Made by a program: the position numbers and the translations under genes
Source of the DNA: Candidatus Tayloriibacteriota bacterium
GTDB taxonomy: Bacteria; Patescibacteriota; Minisyncoccia; Phycocordibacterales; GWA1-40-21
DNA: 17,414 nucleotides
Assembly (NCBI GenBank): GCA_026395155.1
Contig: JAPLZG010000125.1
Location: 11,013 to 28,426, forward strand
Direction: 5' to 3'
Shown: piece after piece, positions 1 to 6,131 of the stretch
How the letters are laid out: every line of letters begins with the position of its first letter
Numbering within the stretch: position 1 is the first letter of the stretch
The notes under the pieces: generated by a model
Told to the model about the DNA's origin: nothing
The model's input: only the letters and a program-made list of their open reading frames with translations
The model's database searches: none

Positions 1-535
1 AAACATCTCTTGCTGCGCTTCCTGCACTTACGCCTCTTCCAGGAGCAGGCATTATCATAACTTTTCCACTACAATATTTTGCAGAAACATCATGAGAAAT
101 TGACATTGTCTTTGTGAGATTTAAATGAAGCATATTTTTCTTAGCATTTCTATAAGCTTTATCTATAGCTACTGAAGTATCATTCGCCTTTCCAGTTCCT
201 ACTCCAACAGATCCTTTTTTATCTCCAGCAACAACATGAACACTAAAATTGAGTCTTTTTCCTCCAGATGTAACTCTTGTAACTCTTCTAATATTTAATA
301 TTTTTTGATCAAATTCTGGCTTTGTTCTTTCCCCTCTTCCCTGAAAACTTTTTCTAGAATTTTTCTGTCTATCACCACCACCAAAAGATTTATTTGCTCC
401 AGCAGGACCAGAAAAATTACCCTTGAAAGAAGGTCTTGGACCTGAACCGATTGGAGAACTTACCGTTCCTGCAACCTTTGGAGTTGTAATCGCTTGGTTA
501 TTCTCTATTTTTTTGTTTTCTGTTGTTGTATCCAT
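1..535 (-). CDS. rpsE: 30S ribosomal protein S5 (3' end cut by window edge)
   Basis: S5 is a small-subunit protein at the decoding-site back side that contributes to translational fidelity. I translated it by hand from the ATG at 533-535: 178 codons are present and the frame runs off at base 1. From about residue 78 the S5 core is clear (KILNIRRVTRVTSGGKRLNF, then VVAGDKKGSVGVGTGKA and MIMPAPGRGVSAGSAARDV). Residues 1 to about 70 are an extra, low-complexity Gly/Ser/Arg/Lys-rich N-terminus, far longer than the roughly 10 residues before the core in E. coli S5. It follows rplR after a 127-nt spacer holding an intergenic repeat. No Shine-Dalgarno sequence precedes the ATG, only an A-rich run. 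The identification is secure; the start is the first ATG in frame and fairly likely. Confidence 0.95.
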   Translation of the reverse strand, partial: MDTTTENKKIENNQAITTPKVAGTVSSPIGSGPRPSFKGNFSGPAGANKSFGGGDRQKNSRKSFQGRGERTKPEFDQKILNIRRVTRVTSGGKRLNFSVHVVAGDKKGSVGVGTGKANDTSVAIDKAYRNAKKNMLHLNLTKTMSISHDVSAKYCSGKVMIMPAPGRGVSAGSAARDV

Positions 536-581
536 CTTTTTTATAATATCATTTATTTCTTGTTATTTTTTTGTTTTTATT

Positions 582-662
582 CATAGCCATTCGTATTATT
601 CGTACCTGCCCGAATGACTGAATGTACTCATTCGGTCGGGCGGGTATATTGGTATGTTTAAC
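582..662 (-). repeat. Intergenic post-stop repeat, copy 1 (rplR-rpsE), hairpin form
   Basis: On the minus strand it begins AAACATACCAATATA right after the rplR stop, then an imperfect 16-bp GC-rich hairpin (605-644, arms CCTGCCCGA and TCGGGCGGG), then TACGAATAATACGAATGG. Confidence 0.85.
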
Positions 663-1013
663 TTAGAACTTAAGTCCTCCTTCTCTCGCACCATCTGCAA
701 AAGATTTAATTTTACCAGTATAAATAAAACCACCTCTATCAAAAACAACTTTTTTAATTCCTTTTTCTTGGGCTATTTTTGCAATTTCTTTCCCAGCATT
801 TAAAGATTTTTCCATAAGATTCTTACCTTTAACTTGGCTAGTAGAAGAAGAAACAATAGTTTTATTTTCTGTGTCATTAATTATTTGTCCATAAACAGCT
901 GTATTTGATCTATAAACTGAAAGTCTTGGCATTTCTAAAGTACCAGATATTTTTGCTCTGATCCTTTTATGTCTTGTCTGTATTTTTATTTTTTTATTCT
1001 TTGAATTCTTCAT
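663..1013 (-). CDS. rplR: 50S ribosomal protein L18
   Basis: L18 binds 5S rRNA in the central protuberance of the large subunit. The 116-residue product has the usual length and family pattern: a basic N-terminus with RHKRIRAKISGT, then PRLSVYRSN, a middle YGQIIND segment, and the C-terminal VVFDRGGFIYTGKIKSFADG with AREGGLKF at the end. It lies between rplF and rpsE, as in canonical spc operons. The stop codon is immediately followed by a copy of the intergenic repeat. The ATG at 1011-1013 is preceded by an A-rich run ending in GAG, with no proper Shine-Dalgarno. Confidence 0.97.
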   Translation of the reverse strand: MKNSKNKKIKIQTRHKRIRAKISGTLEMPRLSVYRSNTAVYGQIINDTENKTIVSSSTSQVKGKNLMEKSLNAGKEIAKIAQEKGIKKVVFDRGGFIYTGKIKSFADGAREGGLKF

Positions 1014-1026
1014 CTCTTTTTTTGTT

Positions 1027-1079
1027 ATTATTCGTACCCATTCGTTGTATTCGTACCATTAGTATATTGGTATTGTTTA
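1027..1079 (-). repeat. Intergenic post-stop repeat, copy 2 (rplF-rplR)
   Basis: It begins within the rplF stop (TAAACAATACC) and continues AATATACTAATGGTACGAAT with two further ACGAAT units. It is slightly diverged from the other copies. Confidence 0.8.
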
Positions 1080-1610
1080 AGCAGTCTTCTTTCCTTCTTT
1101 TCTTCTTATAACTTCTCCCTCAAATCTTATACCCTTACCCTTATATGGTTCTGGTTTCTTTATTGCTTTGAGACTAGAAGCAAAACTGCTAACCAATTCT
1201 TTGTCTATTCCAGAAATTACTAAAACTCCTTTATCTGAAAGTGCTTTAATACCCTTTGGAATTGACATTTTAACTGGATGTGAAAATCCAACTTTAAAAA
1301 CTATTTCATTTGGCCCTACATCTGCTTTATATCCAATACCTTCAACCAAAAGTCTTTTTGTATAACCAGTATTTACGCCATCAATCATGTTTTTGATATG
1401 AGAAGTAAAAGTACCCCACAAAGCATTATTTTCCAATGTTTGTTTTACTGGCTTAAGCTCCACCCTATTTCCTATAACTTCAATCTTTATTTCCCTCTTA
1501 AAATCTCTTGAAAGTTCTCCGAGTGATCCTTTTACATTAACAACATTACCATTAACCTTAACTTCGGTCTTTGCTGGTATTTCTATTCCTTTTTTTCCTA
1601 TTCTTGACAT
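1077..1610 (-). CDS. rplF: 50S ribosomal protein L6
   Basis: L6 binds 23S rRNA helix 97 near the factor-binding site. The product is 177 residues, normal for the family. It starts MSRIGKKGIEIP and shows the two-domain L6 architecture, with the conserved LLVEGIGYKADV region near the middle and the C-terminal motif KKPEPYKGKGIRFEGE ending in basic residues. It follows rpsH after a 67-nt spacer with a copy of the intergenic repeat, and its own TAA runs directly into the next copy. Confidence 0.98.
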   Translation of the reverse strand: MSRIGKKGIEIPAKTEVKVNGNVVNVKGSLGELSRDFKREIKIEVIGNRVELKPVKQTLENNALWGTFTSHIKNMIDGVNTGYTKRLLVEGIGYKADVGPNEIVFKVGFSHPVKMSIPKGIKALSDKGVLVISGIDKELVSSFASSLKAIKKPEPYKGKGIRFEGEVIRRKEGKKTA

Positions 1611-1616
1611 TTTTTT

Positions 1617-1677
1617 GTATTTGTATTATTCGTATTCATTCGTATCATTAGTATAATTCGTATATTTGTATGTTTAA
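1617..1677 (-). repeat. Intergenic post-stop repeat, copy 3 (rpsH-rplF)
   Basis: Directly after the rpsH TAG it reads TTAAACATACAAATATACG, then AATTATACTAATGATACG and further ACGAAT units. It fills nearly the whole spacer. Confidence 0.85.
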
Positions 1678-2067
1678 CTACCAAATCTTAAACATAACTT
1701 CTCCACCAACCTTTTGTTTCTTTGCTTCCTTATCTGTCAAAATACCATTTGGTGTTGAAAAAATTGTTGAACCAAATCCACCTTTAAAAACTTTAATATC
1801 AGAAGAACTCTGATAAACTCTCCTTGATGGTTTTGAGATTCTTTGTGCCCCAATAATTTTAGGTGTCTTATCAAATTTATATACAAGTGCAATTTCAATC
1901 ATTTTTCCATTTTTGCTTTTTGTAACTGATTTGACAAATCCTGCTCTAACAAGAGCGTCTGCAATAGCATCCTTAATTTTTGAACCGTAAACAGAAACAG
2001 ACTCCTTTCCTACAAGGTTGGCATTCTTAAGTCTCATTATGAAATCTCCTATAATATCTGTTACCAT
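1678..2067 (-). CDS. rpsH: 30S ribosomal protein S8
   Basis: S8 is a primary 16S rRNA-binding protein in the central domain and, in E. coli, the translational repressor of the spc operon. The product is 129 residues, typical for the family. The N-terminal half MVTDIIGDFIMRLKNA is standard, and the C-terminal half contains ISKPSRRVYQ and the STPNGILTDKEAKKQKVGGE signature. Its ATG lies inside the 3' end of rpsN (7-nt overlap, ATGGTAA), so the two are probably translationally coupled. Its TAG is followed at once by an intergenic repeat copy. Confidence 0.98.
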   Translation of the reverse strand: MVTDIIGDFIMRLKNANLVGKESVSVYGSKIKDAIADALVRAGFVKSVTKSKNGKMIEIALVYKFDKTPKIIGAQRISKPSRRVYQSSSDIKVFKGGFGSTIFSTPNGILTDKEAKKQKVGGEVMFKIW

Positions 2068-2246
2068 GATGATTTTTTAATTCCAGGAATTTTTCCCTGA
2101 TTAGCAAATTCTCTAAAACAAATTCTGCAAAGATCAAAGTCTCTCATATACCCATGCTTTCTACCACAACGAAAACATCTCCTCACTACTCTTGAGGCAA
2201 ATTTTATTTTTTTCTTTGATCTTGCTATTGTTGATTTCTTAGCCAC
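2061..2246 (-). CDS. rpsN: 30S ribosomal protein S14, zinc-binding (type Z)
   Basis: S14 is a late-assembling protein of the 30S head. This is the short, zinc-binding form of 61 residues, with C24-x2-C27 and C40-x2-C43, and ends GKIPGIKKSSW as is usual for the family. The start is GTG at 2244-2246, giving MAKKSTIARS. The gene is first in the second transcription unit: a strong promoter lies 43-71 nt upstream and a terminator separates it from rplE. It overlaps rpsH by 7 nt. No Shine-Dalgarno precedes the GTG. Confidence 0.97.
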   Translation of the reverse strand: MAKKSTIARSKKKIKFASRVVRRCFRCGRKHGYMRDFDLCRICFREFANQGKIPGIKKSSW

Positions 2247-2288
2247 TTTAAATATAAATTAAAAAAGCTCTTAAAAGCTTGTTAAGGA

Positions 2289-2317
2289 ATACTAGCAAAA
2301 TATCCTTTAGAAGTCAA
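2289..2317 (-). promoter_or_regulatory. Sigma70-type promoter of rpsN-rpsH-rplF-rplR-rpsE unit
   Basis: On the minus strand a -35 TTGACT (2312-2317) and a -10 TAGTAT (2289-2294) are separated by exactly 17 nt, and a TGC directly before the -10 makes it an extended -10. Transcription should start near 2282, giving a leader of about 36 nt. The start of that leader can fold into a small stem-loop with AAGCT/AGCTT arms. It lies just downstream of the terminator at 2367-2396. Confidence 0.8.
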
Positions 2318-2366
2318 TAAGTATATGCCCCTTTATTATACATATACTTAAACATAAACTGATACT

Positions 2367-2396
2367 AAAAAAACCGGTATTTTAACCGGTTTTTTT
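2367..2396 (-). terminator. Rho-independent terminator between rplE and rpsN
   Basis: A perfect 12-bp inverted repeat (2367-2378 and 2385-2396, core ACCGGT, 6-nt loop) has seven A on one arm and seven T on the other, so it can terminate on either strand. On the minus strand it would end the rpsS-to-rplE transcript 17 nt after the rplE stop. It splits a cluster that is co-transcribed in most bacteria. Confidence 0.85.
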
Positions 2397-2412
2397 GTTT
2401 TTTATATTTAAT

Positions 2413-2973
2413 TTATTTCTTCCCTTTTTTGATATCTTCTTCTTTCTTAAATGGGAAACCTAAATACTCTAAAAAGCTTTTTGCTGTCTTTTTGTCTTTA
2501 GCTGTTGTAACAATAGTGACAGCCATTCCAAAGACATCTTTTAAATCTTCATCTGAATTTTCAGGAAATACTGTATTTTCTTTCATACCAATTGTGAAAT
2601 TACCCATATTATCTATTGCTTTTGAAGAAAGTCCTCTGAAGTCTTTAGTTCTTGGCAAAGCAATATAAACAAGCTTATTAAGAAAATCAAACATTCTTTT
2701 TCCTCTTAATGTAACTTGATAACCAACTGGATCTCCTTCTCTTACTTTAAAAGTAGCAATAGATTTTTTTGCTGATCTTAGAGATGCTTTTTGACCAGTG
2801 ATTTTTGAAAGTCTATCTTCTATAATTTTATTTTTATTTTTGTCCTTAAGAGAACCAGTACCACAACTAACAACCACCTTCTCAACTTTCGGAGATTGCA
2901 TTTTATTTTTGATACCAATTTTATCTTTCAAAAGGTCAAAAGCTTTATTCTGTTTTTCTTTAAGTGAAATCAT
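2413..2973 (-). CDS. rplE: 50S ribosomal protein L5
   Basis: L5 binds 5S rRNA in the central protuberance and contacts the P-site tRNA. The product is 186 residues, standard length. Recognisable parts are PKVEKVVVSCGTGS near the N-terminus, KSIATFKVREGDPVGYQVTL and RGKRMFDFLNKL in the middle, PRTKDFRGLSSKAIDNMGNF, and the C-terminal TIVTTAKDKKTAKSFLEYLG. It is the last gene of the first transcription unit. The 130-nt spacer before it (after rplX) contains a near-perfect 52-bp palindrome. Confidence 0.98.
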   Translation of the reverse strand: MISLKEKQNKAFDLLKDKIGIKNKMQSPKVEKVVVSCGTGSLKDKNKNKIIEDRLSKITGQKASLRSAKKSIATFKVREGDPVGYQVTLRGKRMFDFLNKLVYIALPRTKDFRGLSSKAIDNMGNFTIGMKENTVFPENSDEDLKDVFGMAVTIVTTAKDKKTAKSFLEYLGFPFKKEEDIKKGKK

Positions 2974-3014
2974 GATGATTTTATTATGAACGGAGTGAAT
3001 TTTAAAATCTCATC

Positions 3015-3066
3015 CCCTCCCCAGTTTTGTATTATAGAAGCTTCTAAAATTCAAAACTGGGGAGGG
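3015..3066. repeat. Near-perfect 52-bp palindrome in the rplX-rplE spacer
   Basis: Perfect 15-bp arms (CCCTCCCCAGTTTTG at 3015-3029 and its complement at 3052-3066) flank 22 nt whose centre, 3035-3046, is itself the palindrome TAGAAGCTTCTA. Only about two pairs fail across the whole 52 bp. There is no T-run on either side, so it is not a classic terminator. It could be a MITE, a processing stem or a regulator of rplE. Confidence 0.8.
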
Positions 3067-3103
3067 ATTAAGTAAATTATACTCAACTGCGTTCGTTAAT
3101 TTT

Positions 3104-3403
3104 CTAAATCTCCTTCCCTGTTTTCTTGTTTATTCTGATTTTTTTACCAGAAATACTTTTCATACCAACTCTTGCTCTCTTACCACCATCACAAATCATA
3201 ACGTTGGAAGCATTAATAGGCATCGCTTTGTCTATAATTTGTCCCTTTGATCCTGATTTTGTTGGTCTTTGGTGTTTTTTGTGGACATTTATACCTTCAA
3301 TCAAAACTAAGTTTTCCTTAGGGAAAGCTACAGCAATTTTACCGGTTTTACCCTTATCTTTCCCAGCAATTACTATTATGTTATCCCCTTTTTTAATTTT
3401 CAT
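3104..3403 (-). CDS. rplX: 50S ribosomal protein L24
   Basis: L24 is an assembly-initiating protein of the large subunit near the exit tunnel. The product is 99 residues with an N-terminal KOW motif (MKIKKGDNIIVIAGKDKGKT, then GKIAVAFPKENLVLIEGINV) and the family's HKKHQRPTKSGSKGQI. The C-terminus NKKTGKEI is intact and ends in TAG. It follows rplN after a spacer that is almost entirely one intergenic repeat copy. Confidence 0.97.
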   Translation of the reverse strand: MKIKKGDNIIVIAGKDKGKTGKIAVAFPKENLVLIEGINVHKKHQRPTKSGSKGQIIDKAMPINASNVMICDGGKRARVGMKSISGKKIRINKKTGKEI

Positions 3404-3420
3404 ATTTATATTTTATTTTT

Positions 3421-3470
3421 ATTCGTAGCCATTCGTATTATTAGTATAATTCGTATATTGGTATGTTTAT
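3421..3470 (-). repeat. Intergenic post-stop repeat, copy 4 (rplN-rplX)
   Basis: After the rplN TAG it reads ATAAACATACCAATATACG, then AATTATACTAATAATACG and GGCTACGAATAA. It is close to the consensus form. Confidence 0.85.
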
Positions 3471-3842
3471 CTAAACAATCTCAGGTGCTAAAGAAGCGAT
3501 CTTTTGAAAACCTAATTCTGCGATTTCTCTTGGAATAGGGCCAAAAACTCTTCCAGCAATTGGATCTTTTTTCCCTTTTTCTATGATAACAACTGCATTT
3601 TCATCAAATCTGATATAAGAACCATCTGTTCTTCTGTATGGCTGTCTTTGTCTAACAACAACACCATAAAGAATGTCTTTCTTTTTAACTTGTTTTCTTG
3701 GCTCAGCTTTTTGAACAGAAAGAACAACAACTTCACCCAAGGTAGCCCATCTTTTTTTAGAACTTCCAAGAATTTTAAAAACTCGTCCTATTTTGGCACC
3801 TGAGTTATCAGCTATTTTAATTATTGATTTATCTTGTATCAT
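3471..3842 (-). CDS. rplN: 50S ribosomal protein L14
   Basis: L14 lies at the subunit interface and takes part in inter-subunit bridges. The product is 123 residues, the usual length, beginning MIQDKSIIKIADNSGAK with VVVLSVQKAEPRKQVKKKDI, the segment YGVVVRQRQPYRRTDGSYI, and the C-terminal signature DPIAGRVFGPIPREIAELGF. Repeat copies lie on both sides: one between it and rpsQ, and one starting just after its TAG stop. Confidence 0.98.
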   Translation of the reverse strand: MIQDKSIIKIADNSGAKIGRVFKILGSSKKRWATLGEVVVLSVQKAEPRKQVKKKDILYGVVVRQRQPYRRTDGSYIRFDENAVVIIEKGKKDPIAGRVFGPIPREIAELGFQKIASLAPEIV

Positions 3843-3859
3843 TTTATTTTTTGACTTAA

Positions 3860-3950
3860 TTATTCGTACTCATTCGTTGTATTCTTACCATTCGCCCGCC
3901 CGAACGACTGAAAATATTTTCGTTCAGTCGGGCGGGTATATTGGTATGTT
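3860..3950 (-). repeat. Intergenic post-stop repeat, copy 5 (rpsQ-rplN), hairpin form
   Basis: It starts in the rpsQ stop with TAAACATACCAATATA, followed by a 21-bp imperfect hairpin (3895-3936; arms CCCGCCCGA and TCGGGCGGG, centre GAAAATATTTTC), then CGAATGG and ACGAAT units. Confidence 0.85.
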
Positions 3951-4201
3951 TAACTTAAAACTCTAAACTTCTTATTCTTTGAAATTGGTCTTGTTTCGAT
4001 TATTTCAACAACTTCCCCTTCTTTGTGTTTATTTCCCTCATCGTGCGCCATAATCTTATTCTGTTTATTTATAAATTTTCCGTATTTAGGGTGTTTCTTA
4101 AATGAATCAATAGAAACAACAATAGAGTCTTTCATCTTTGCAGATACAATCACTCCCTTTAAAATCTTTCCTTTATTATTTTTTTCTACTTTGTTTTCCA
4201 T
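3950..4201 (-). CDS. rpsQ: 30S ribosomal protein S17
   Basis: S17 is an OB-fold primary 16S rRNA-binding protein. The 83-residue product has the family core GVIVSAKMKDSIVVSIDSFK, then HPKYGKFINKQNKIMAHDE and the C-terminal GEVVEIIETRPISKNKKFRV. The N-terminus is a short lysine/asparagine-rich stretch. Its TAA stop sits inside the start of an intergenic repeat. The 122-nt spacer on its upstream side is the only long one in this part of the cluster lacking that repeat. Confidence 0.96.
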   Translation of the reverse strand: MENKVEKNNKGKILKGVIVSAKMKDSIVVSIDSFKKHPKYGKFINKQNKIMAHDEGNKHKEGEVVEIIETRPISKNKKFRVLS

Positions 4202-4205
4202 CCCA

Positions 4206-4300
4206 GTTGTAAATTTTAATTCTTATAATGTTTATTAAATATTGATGTTTTATACTTTTTGCACTTTTATCAGTTTACTCATTTCCGTTGAATTTACAAC
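4206..4300. repeat. 10-bp inverted repeat spanning the rpmC-rpsQ spacer
   Basis: GTTGTAAATT at 4206-4215 is the exact reverse complement of AATTTACAAC at 4291-4300, enclosing 75 nt of AT-rich sequence. I see no convincing promoter or terminator between the arms. The arms could bring rpsQ's leader into a long-range loop, or could be chance in AT-rich DNA. Confidence 0.4.
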
Positions 4301-4323
4301 AGGACAAGTATTATTAATAATGA

Positions 4324-4509
4324 TTACTTAACATCCTTTAAAGTCGTAATAATCTGTGCGATTTCTCTTCTTATATTTCTGCCCTCTCTGACATTTTTTA
4401 TTTTACTTCCAGCAATACCAAACTTAAAAGCATTGAGTGCTACCTTCTTTTCTTCAAGCATTTTTTCCATCTCTGCTTTTGTTTTCTTTTTTAAATCTAT
4501 AATTTTCAT
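4324..4509 (-). CDS. rpmC: 50S ribosomal protein L29
   Basis: L29 is a small helical protein beside the exit tunnel, part of the trigger factor and SRP docking area. The product is 61 residues, normal for L29, starting MKIIDLKKKTKAEMEKMLEE and carrying the second-helix motif NVREGRNIRREIAQIITTLK. It sits between rplP and rpsQ in canonical order. The 71-nt spacer before it is mostly an intergenic repeat copy. Confidence 0.95.
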   Translation of the reverse strand: MKIIDLKKKTKAEMEKMLEEKKVALNAFKFGIAGSKIKNVREGRNIRREIAQIITTLKDVK

Positions 4510-4523
4510 CTTTTTATATTTTT

Positions 4524-4578
4524 ATTATTCGTATTTATTCGTATTATTAGTATAATTCGTATATTGGTATGTTCAACT
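4524..4578 (-). repeat. Intergenic post-stop repeat, copy 6 (rplP-rpmC)
   Basis: Starting 5 nt after the rplP stop it reads TTGAACATACCAATATACG, then AATTATACTAATAATACG and AATAAATACGAATAAT. It is nearly identical to copy 4 over the first 40 nt. Confidence 0.85.
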
Positions 4579-4580
4579 AT

Positions 4581-4997
4581 TTATCTTGCAATTACCTTTG
4601 TCTTAACGGGAAGTTTTGTACCACCTTTTCTAAGCATTTCTCTTGCTGAGACTTCATCCATACCGTCAACTTCGAAAAGAACTCTTCCAGGCTTAACAAT
4701 GGCTACATATCCCTGTAATTCACCCTTTCCTTTTCCCATTTTAACTTCAGCGGGCTTTTGTGTATAAGGGTGATCAGGAAAGATTCTTGTCCAAATCTTA
4801 CCAGTCTTTGACATTGAGTGAGCGATCGTTTTTCTTGCAGCTTCTATTTGCGTTGATTTTATTCTACCAGCTGTCATTGCTTTCAAACCAAAAGAACCGA
4901 AAGAAACCTTTGTTCCTCTTGATTCAACACCAACCTTTTCAGAGTTTTCTCTAAAGGTATGTGCTTTTCTAAATTTTACTTTTTTAGGCAATAACAT
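4581..4997 (-). CDS. rplP: 50S ribosomal protein L16
   Basis: L16 shapes the A-site tRNA-binding region of the large subunit. The product is 138 residues, standard. The hallmark block RIFPDHPYTQKP followed by MGKGKGELQGYVAIVKPG is present, and the N-terminus MLLPKKVKFRKAH is typical. At the position equivalent to the hydroxylated Arg81 of E. coli L16 the sequence reads AEVKMGKG, a lysine by my alignment. It is separated from rpsC by only 14 nt, but from rpmC by a 71-nt repeat-bearing spacer. Confidence 0.97.
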   Translation of the reverse strand: MLLPKKVKFRKAHTFRENSEKVGVESRGTKVSFGSFGLKAMTAGRIKSTQIEAARKTIAHSMSKTGKIWTRIFPDHPYTQKPAEVKMGKGKGELQGYVAIVKPGRVLFEVDGMDEVSAREMLRKGGTKLPVKTKVIAR

Positions 4998-5011
4998 ATT
5001 TTTATTTAAAA

Positions 5012-5677
5012 TTATTTCTTTTCTTTATCAAAAATATCCCCCTTGTATATCCAAACTTTTATTCCAATATCACCATATGTCATATGGGCTTTTTCCTGTG
5101 CATAATCAATATCAGCTCTAAGTGTTTGAAGTGGTACTCTACCCTTCTTCATTTCTTCAGATCTTGCAATTTCAGCACCACCAAGTCTACCTCCACAGTA
5201 AAGCCTTACTCCTTTGACATCTCTGTTGGCCATAACCTTTTCTATGGTTTGCTTCATAACTCTTCTGAACGGCATTCTTTTCTCTAAACCTTCAGCAATC
5301 ATCATAGCTACAATAGCTGAGTTAGATTCAGGTGATTTTATCTCTTCAATATCCAATTTAAAATCTTCAGGAACAGAAAGTTTATTTCTTTTTGAAAACT
5401 TCATAATATCTTTTCTGAGTTTAATAGAACCTTCTCCGCTTCTACCTATAATAACACCCGGTCTTGATGTTTTAATTATAAGTCTAAAAGATTTATCATT
5501 TCTTTCCATTTCAATAGAAGCAATGTACTGGCTTCTCATTTTCTTTTCAAGATATTCTCTAAGCATCATATCGCTTCTCAAAAAGCTTCTGTATGTTTTT
5601 CCAGATGAAAACCATCTAGATTTCCAATCTCTTAAAATTCCCAATCTATGTGCATATGGATGTACTGTATGTGGCAT
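5012..5677 (-). CDS. rpsC: 30S ribosomal protein S3
   Basis: S3 lines the mRNA entry channel and carries helicase-related basic residues. The 221-residue product begins MPHTVHPYAHRLGILRDWKS, where family members usually have a G-x-K-V-H-P-x-G-x-R pattern. A type II KH domain follows with GVIIGRSGEG at residues 74-83, then the C-terminal S3 domain with GVRLYCGGRLGGAEIARSEE and GIKVWIYKG. It begins 2 nt after the rplV stop, so the two are likely coupled. Confidence 0.98.
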   Translation of the reverse strand: MPHTVHPYAHRLGILRDWKSRWFSSGKTYRSFLRSDMMLREYLEKKMRSQYIASIEMERNDKSFRLIIKTSRPGVIIGRSGEGSIKLRKDIMKFSKRNKLSVPEDFKLDIEEIKSPESNSAIVAMMIAEGLEKRMPFRRVMKQTIEKVMANRDVKGVRLYCGGRLGGAEIARSEEMKKGRVPLQTLRADIDYAQEKAHMTYGDIGIKVWIYKGDIFDKEKK

Positions 5678-5679
5678 AA

Positions 5680-6123
5680 TTAGTTTTTAGCTTCTAGCTT
5701 TGAGCTTTTAGCTTTTAAATTCTTTGTTTTACCTGTCTTTTCTTCAACTTTCGACTTTAGACTTTTTACTTTCGACTTCTTCATGGGCATATTATCTATA
5801 GTATCAAGCTCTATAAAAACATGACTTGTCCTCTTCTTTATAGGATAAGCCATACCTCTTGCTCTTGGCATTCTTCTCTTTAAGACGGCACCTCCATCTA
5901 CTCTAAATTCTTTTACAAAAAGTTTATCGGCTGTAATATTAAAATTGTGTTCTGCGTTCGCAATAGCAGAATCAAGTAAATCAGACAAAGGTTTTGATGC
6001 TCTTTTAATCAAAAAACTGATAGAACTTTTTGCATCCTCAACTTTTTTCCCTTTTATAAGATTAGCAACTAATCTTACTTTTCTTGGGGACTGTCTATAA
6101 TCATTTAATTTTGCAGTAATCAT
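5680..6123 (-). CDS. rplV: 50S ribosomal protein L22 with repeat-encoded C-terminal tail
   Basis: L22 reaches into the exit tunnel with a beta-hairpin and binds all 23S domains. The family core (residues 1 to about 111) is intact: QSPRKVRLVANLIKGKKVED, then ANAEHNF, and the tunnel hairpin region LKRRMPRARGMAYPIKKRTS followed by HVFIEL. Residues 112-147 are an extra tail rich in K, S, E and A, with no counterpart in the usual protein of about 110 residues. Its DNA consists largely of two heptanucleotide arrays (5747-5781 and 5688-5715); three heptamers make seven codons, giving the repeated KSKVKSL/KSKVEEK pattern. The tail lies on the outer side of the tunnel in known structures, so an extension is tolerable. 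Confidence 0.97.
   Translation of the reverse strand: MITAKLNDYRQSPRKVRLVANLIKGKKVEDAKSSISFLIKRASKPLSDLLDSAIANAEHNFNITADKLFVKEFRVDGGAVLKRRMPRARGMAYPIKKRTSHVFIELDTIDNMPMKKSKVKSLKSKVEEKTGKTKNLKAKSSKLEAKN
5688..5715. repeat. Heptanucleotide array TAGCTNN, four units, inside rplV
   Basis: On the plus strand the units TAGCTTC, TAGCTTT, GAGCTTT and TAGCTTT follow each other without gaps. They encode the last residues of L22 on the minus strand (LKAKSSKLEAK). A four-unit array of the same type lies outside any gene at 16053-16080 in the opposite orientation. Confidence 0.85.
5747..5781. repeat. Heptanucleotide array ACTTTNN, five units, inside rplV
   Basis: On the plus strand the units ACTTTCG, ACTTTAG, ACTTTTT, ACTTTCG and ACTTCTT run head to tail. 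On the minus strand they encode the KKSKVKSLKSKV part of the L22 tail. The seven-nucleotide period with three-nucleotide codons produces a seven-residue period. Confidence 0.85.
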
Positions 6124-6131
6124 TTATTTAA

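Noticed and set aside
423..617. Plus-strand frames lying opposite ribosomal and surface-protein genes
   Set aside because: All plus-strand frames over 60 codons overlap well-supported minus-strand genes or repeats and show low-complexity or hydrophobic composition typical of antisense reading.
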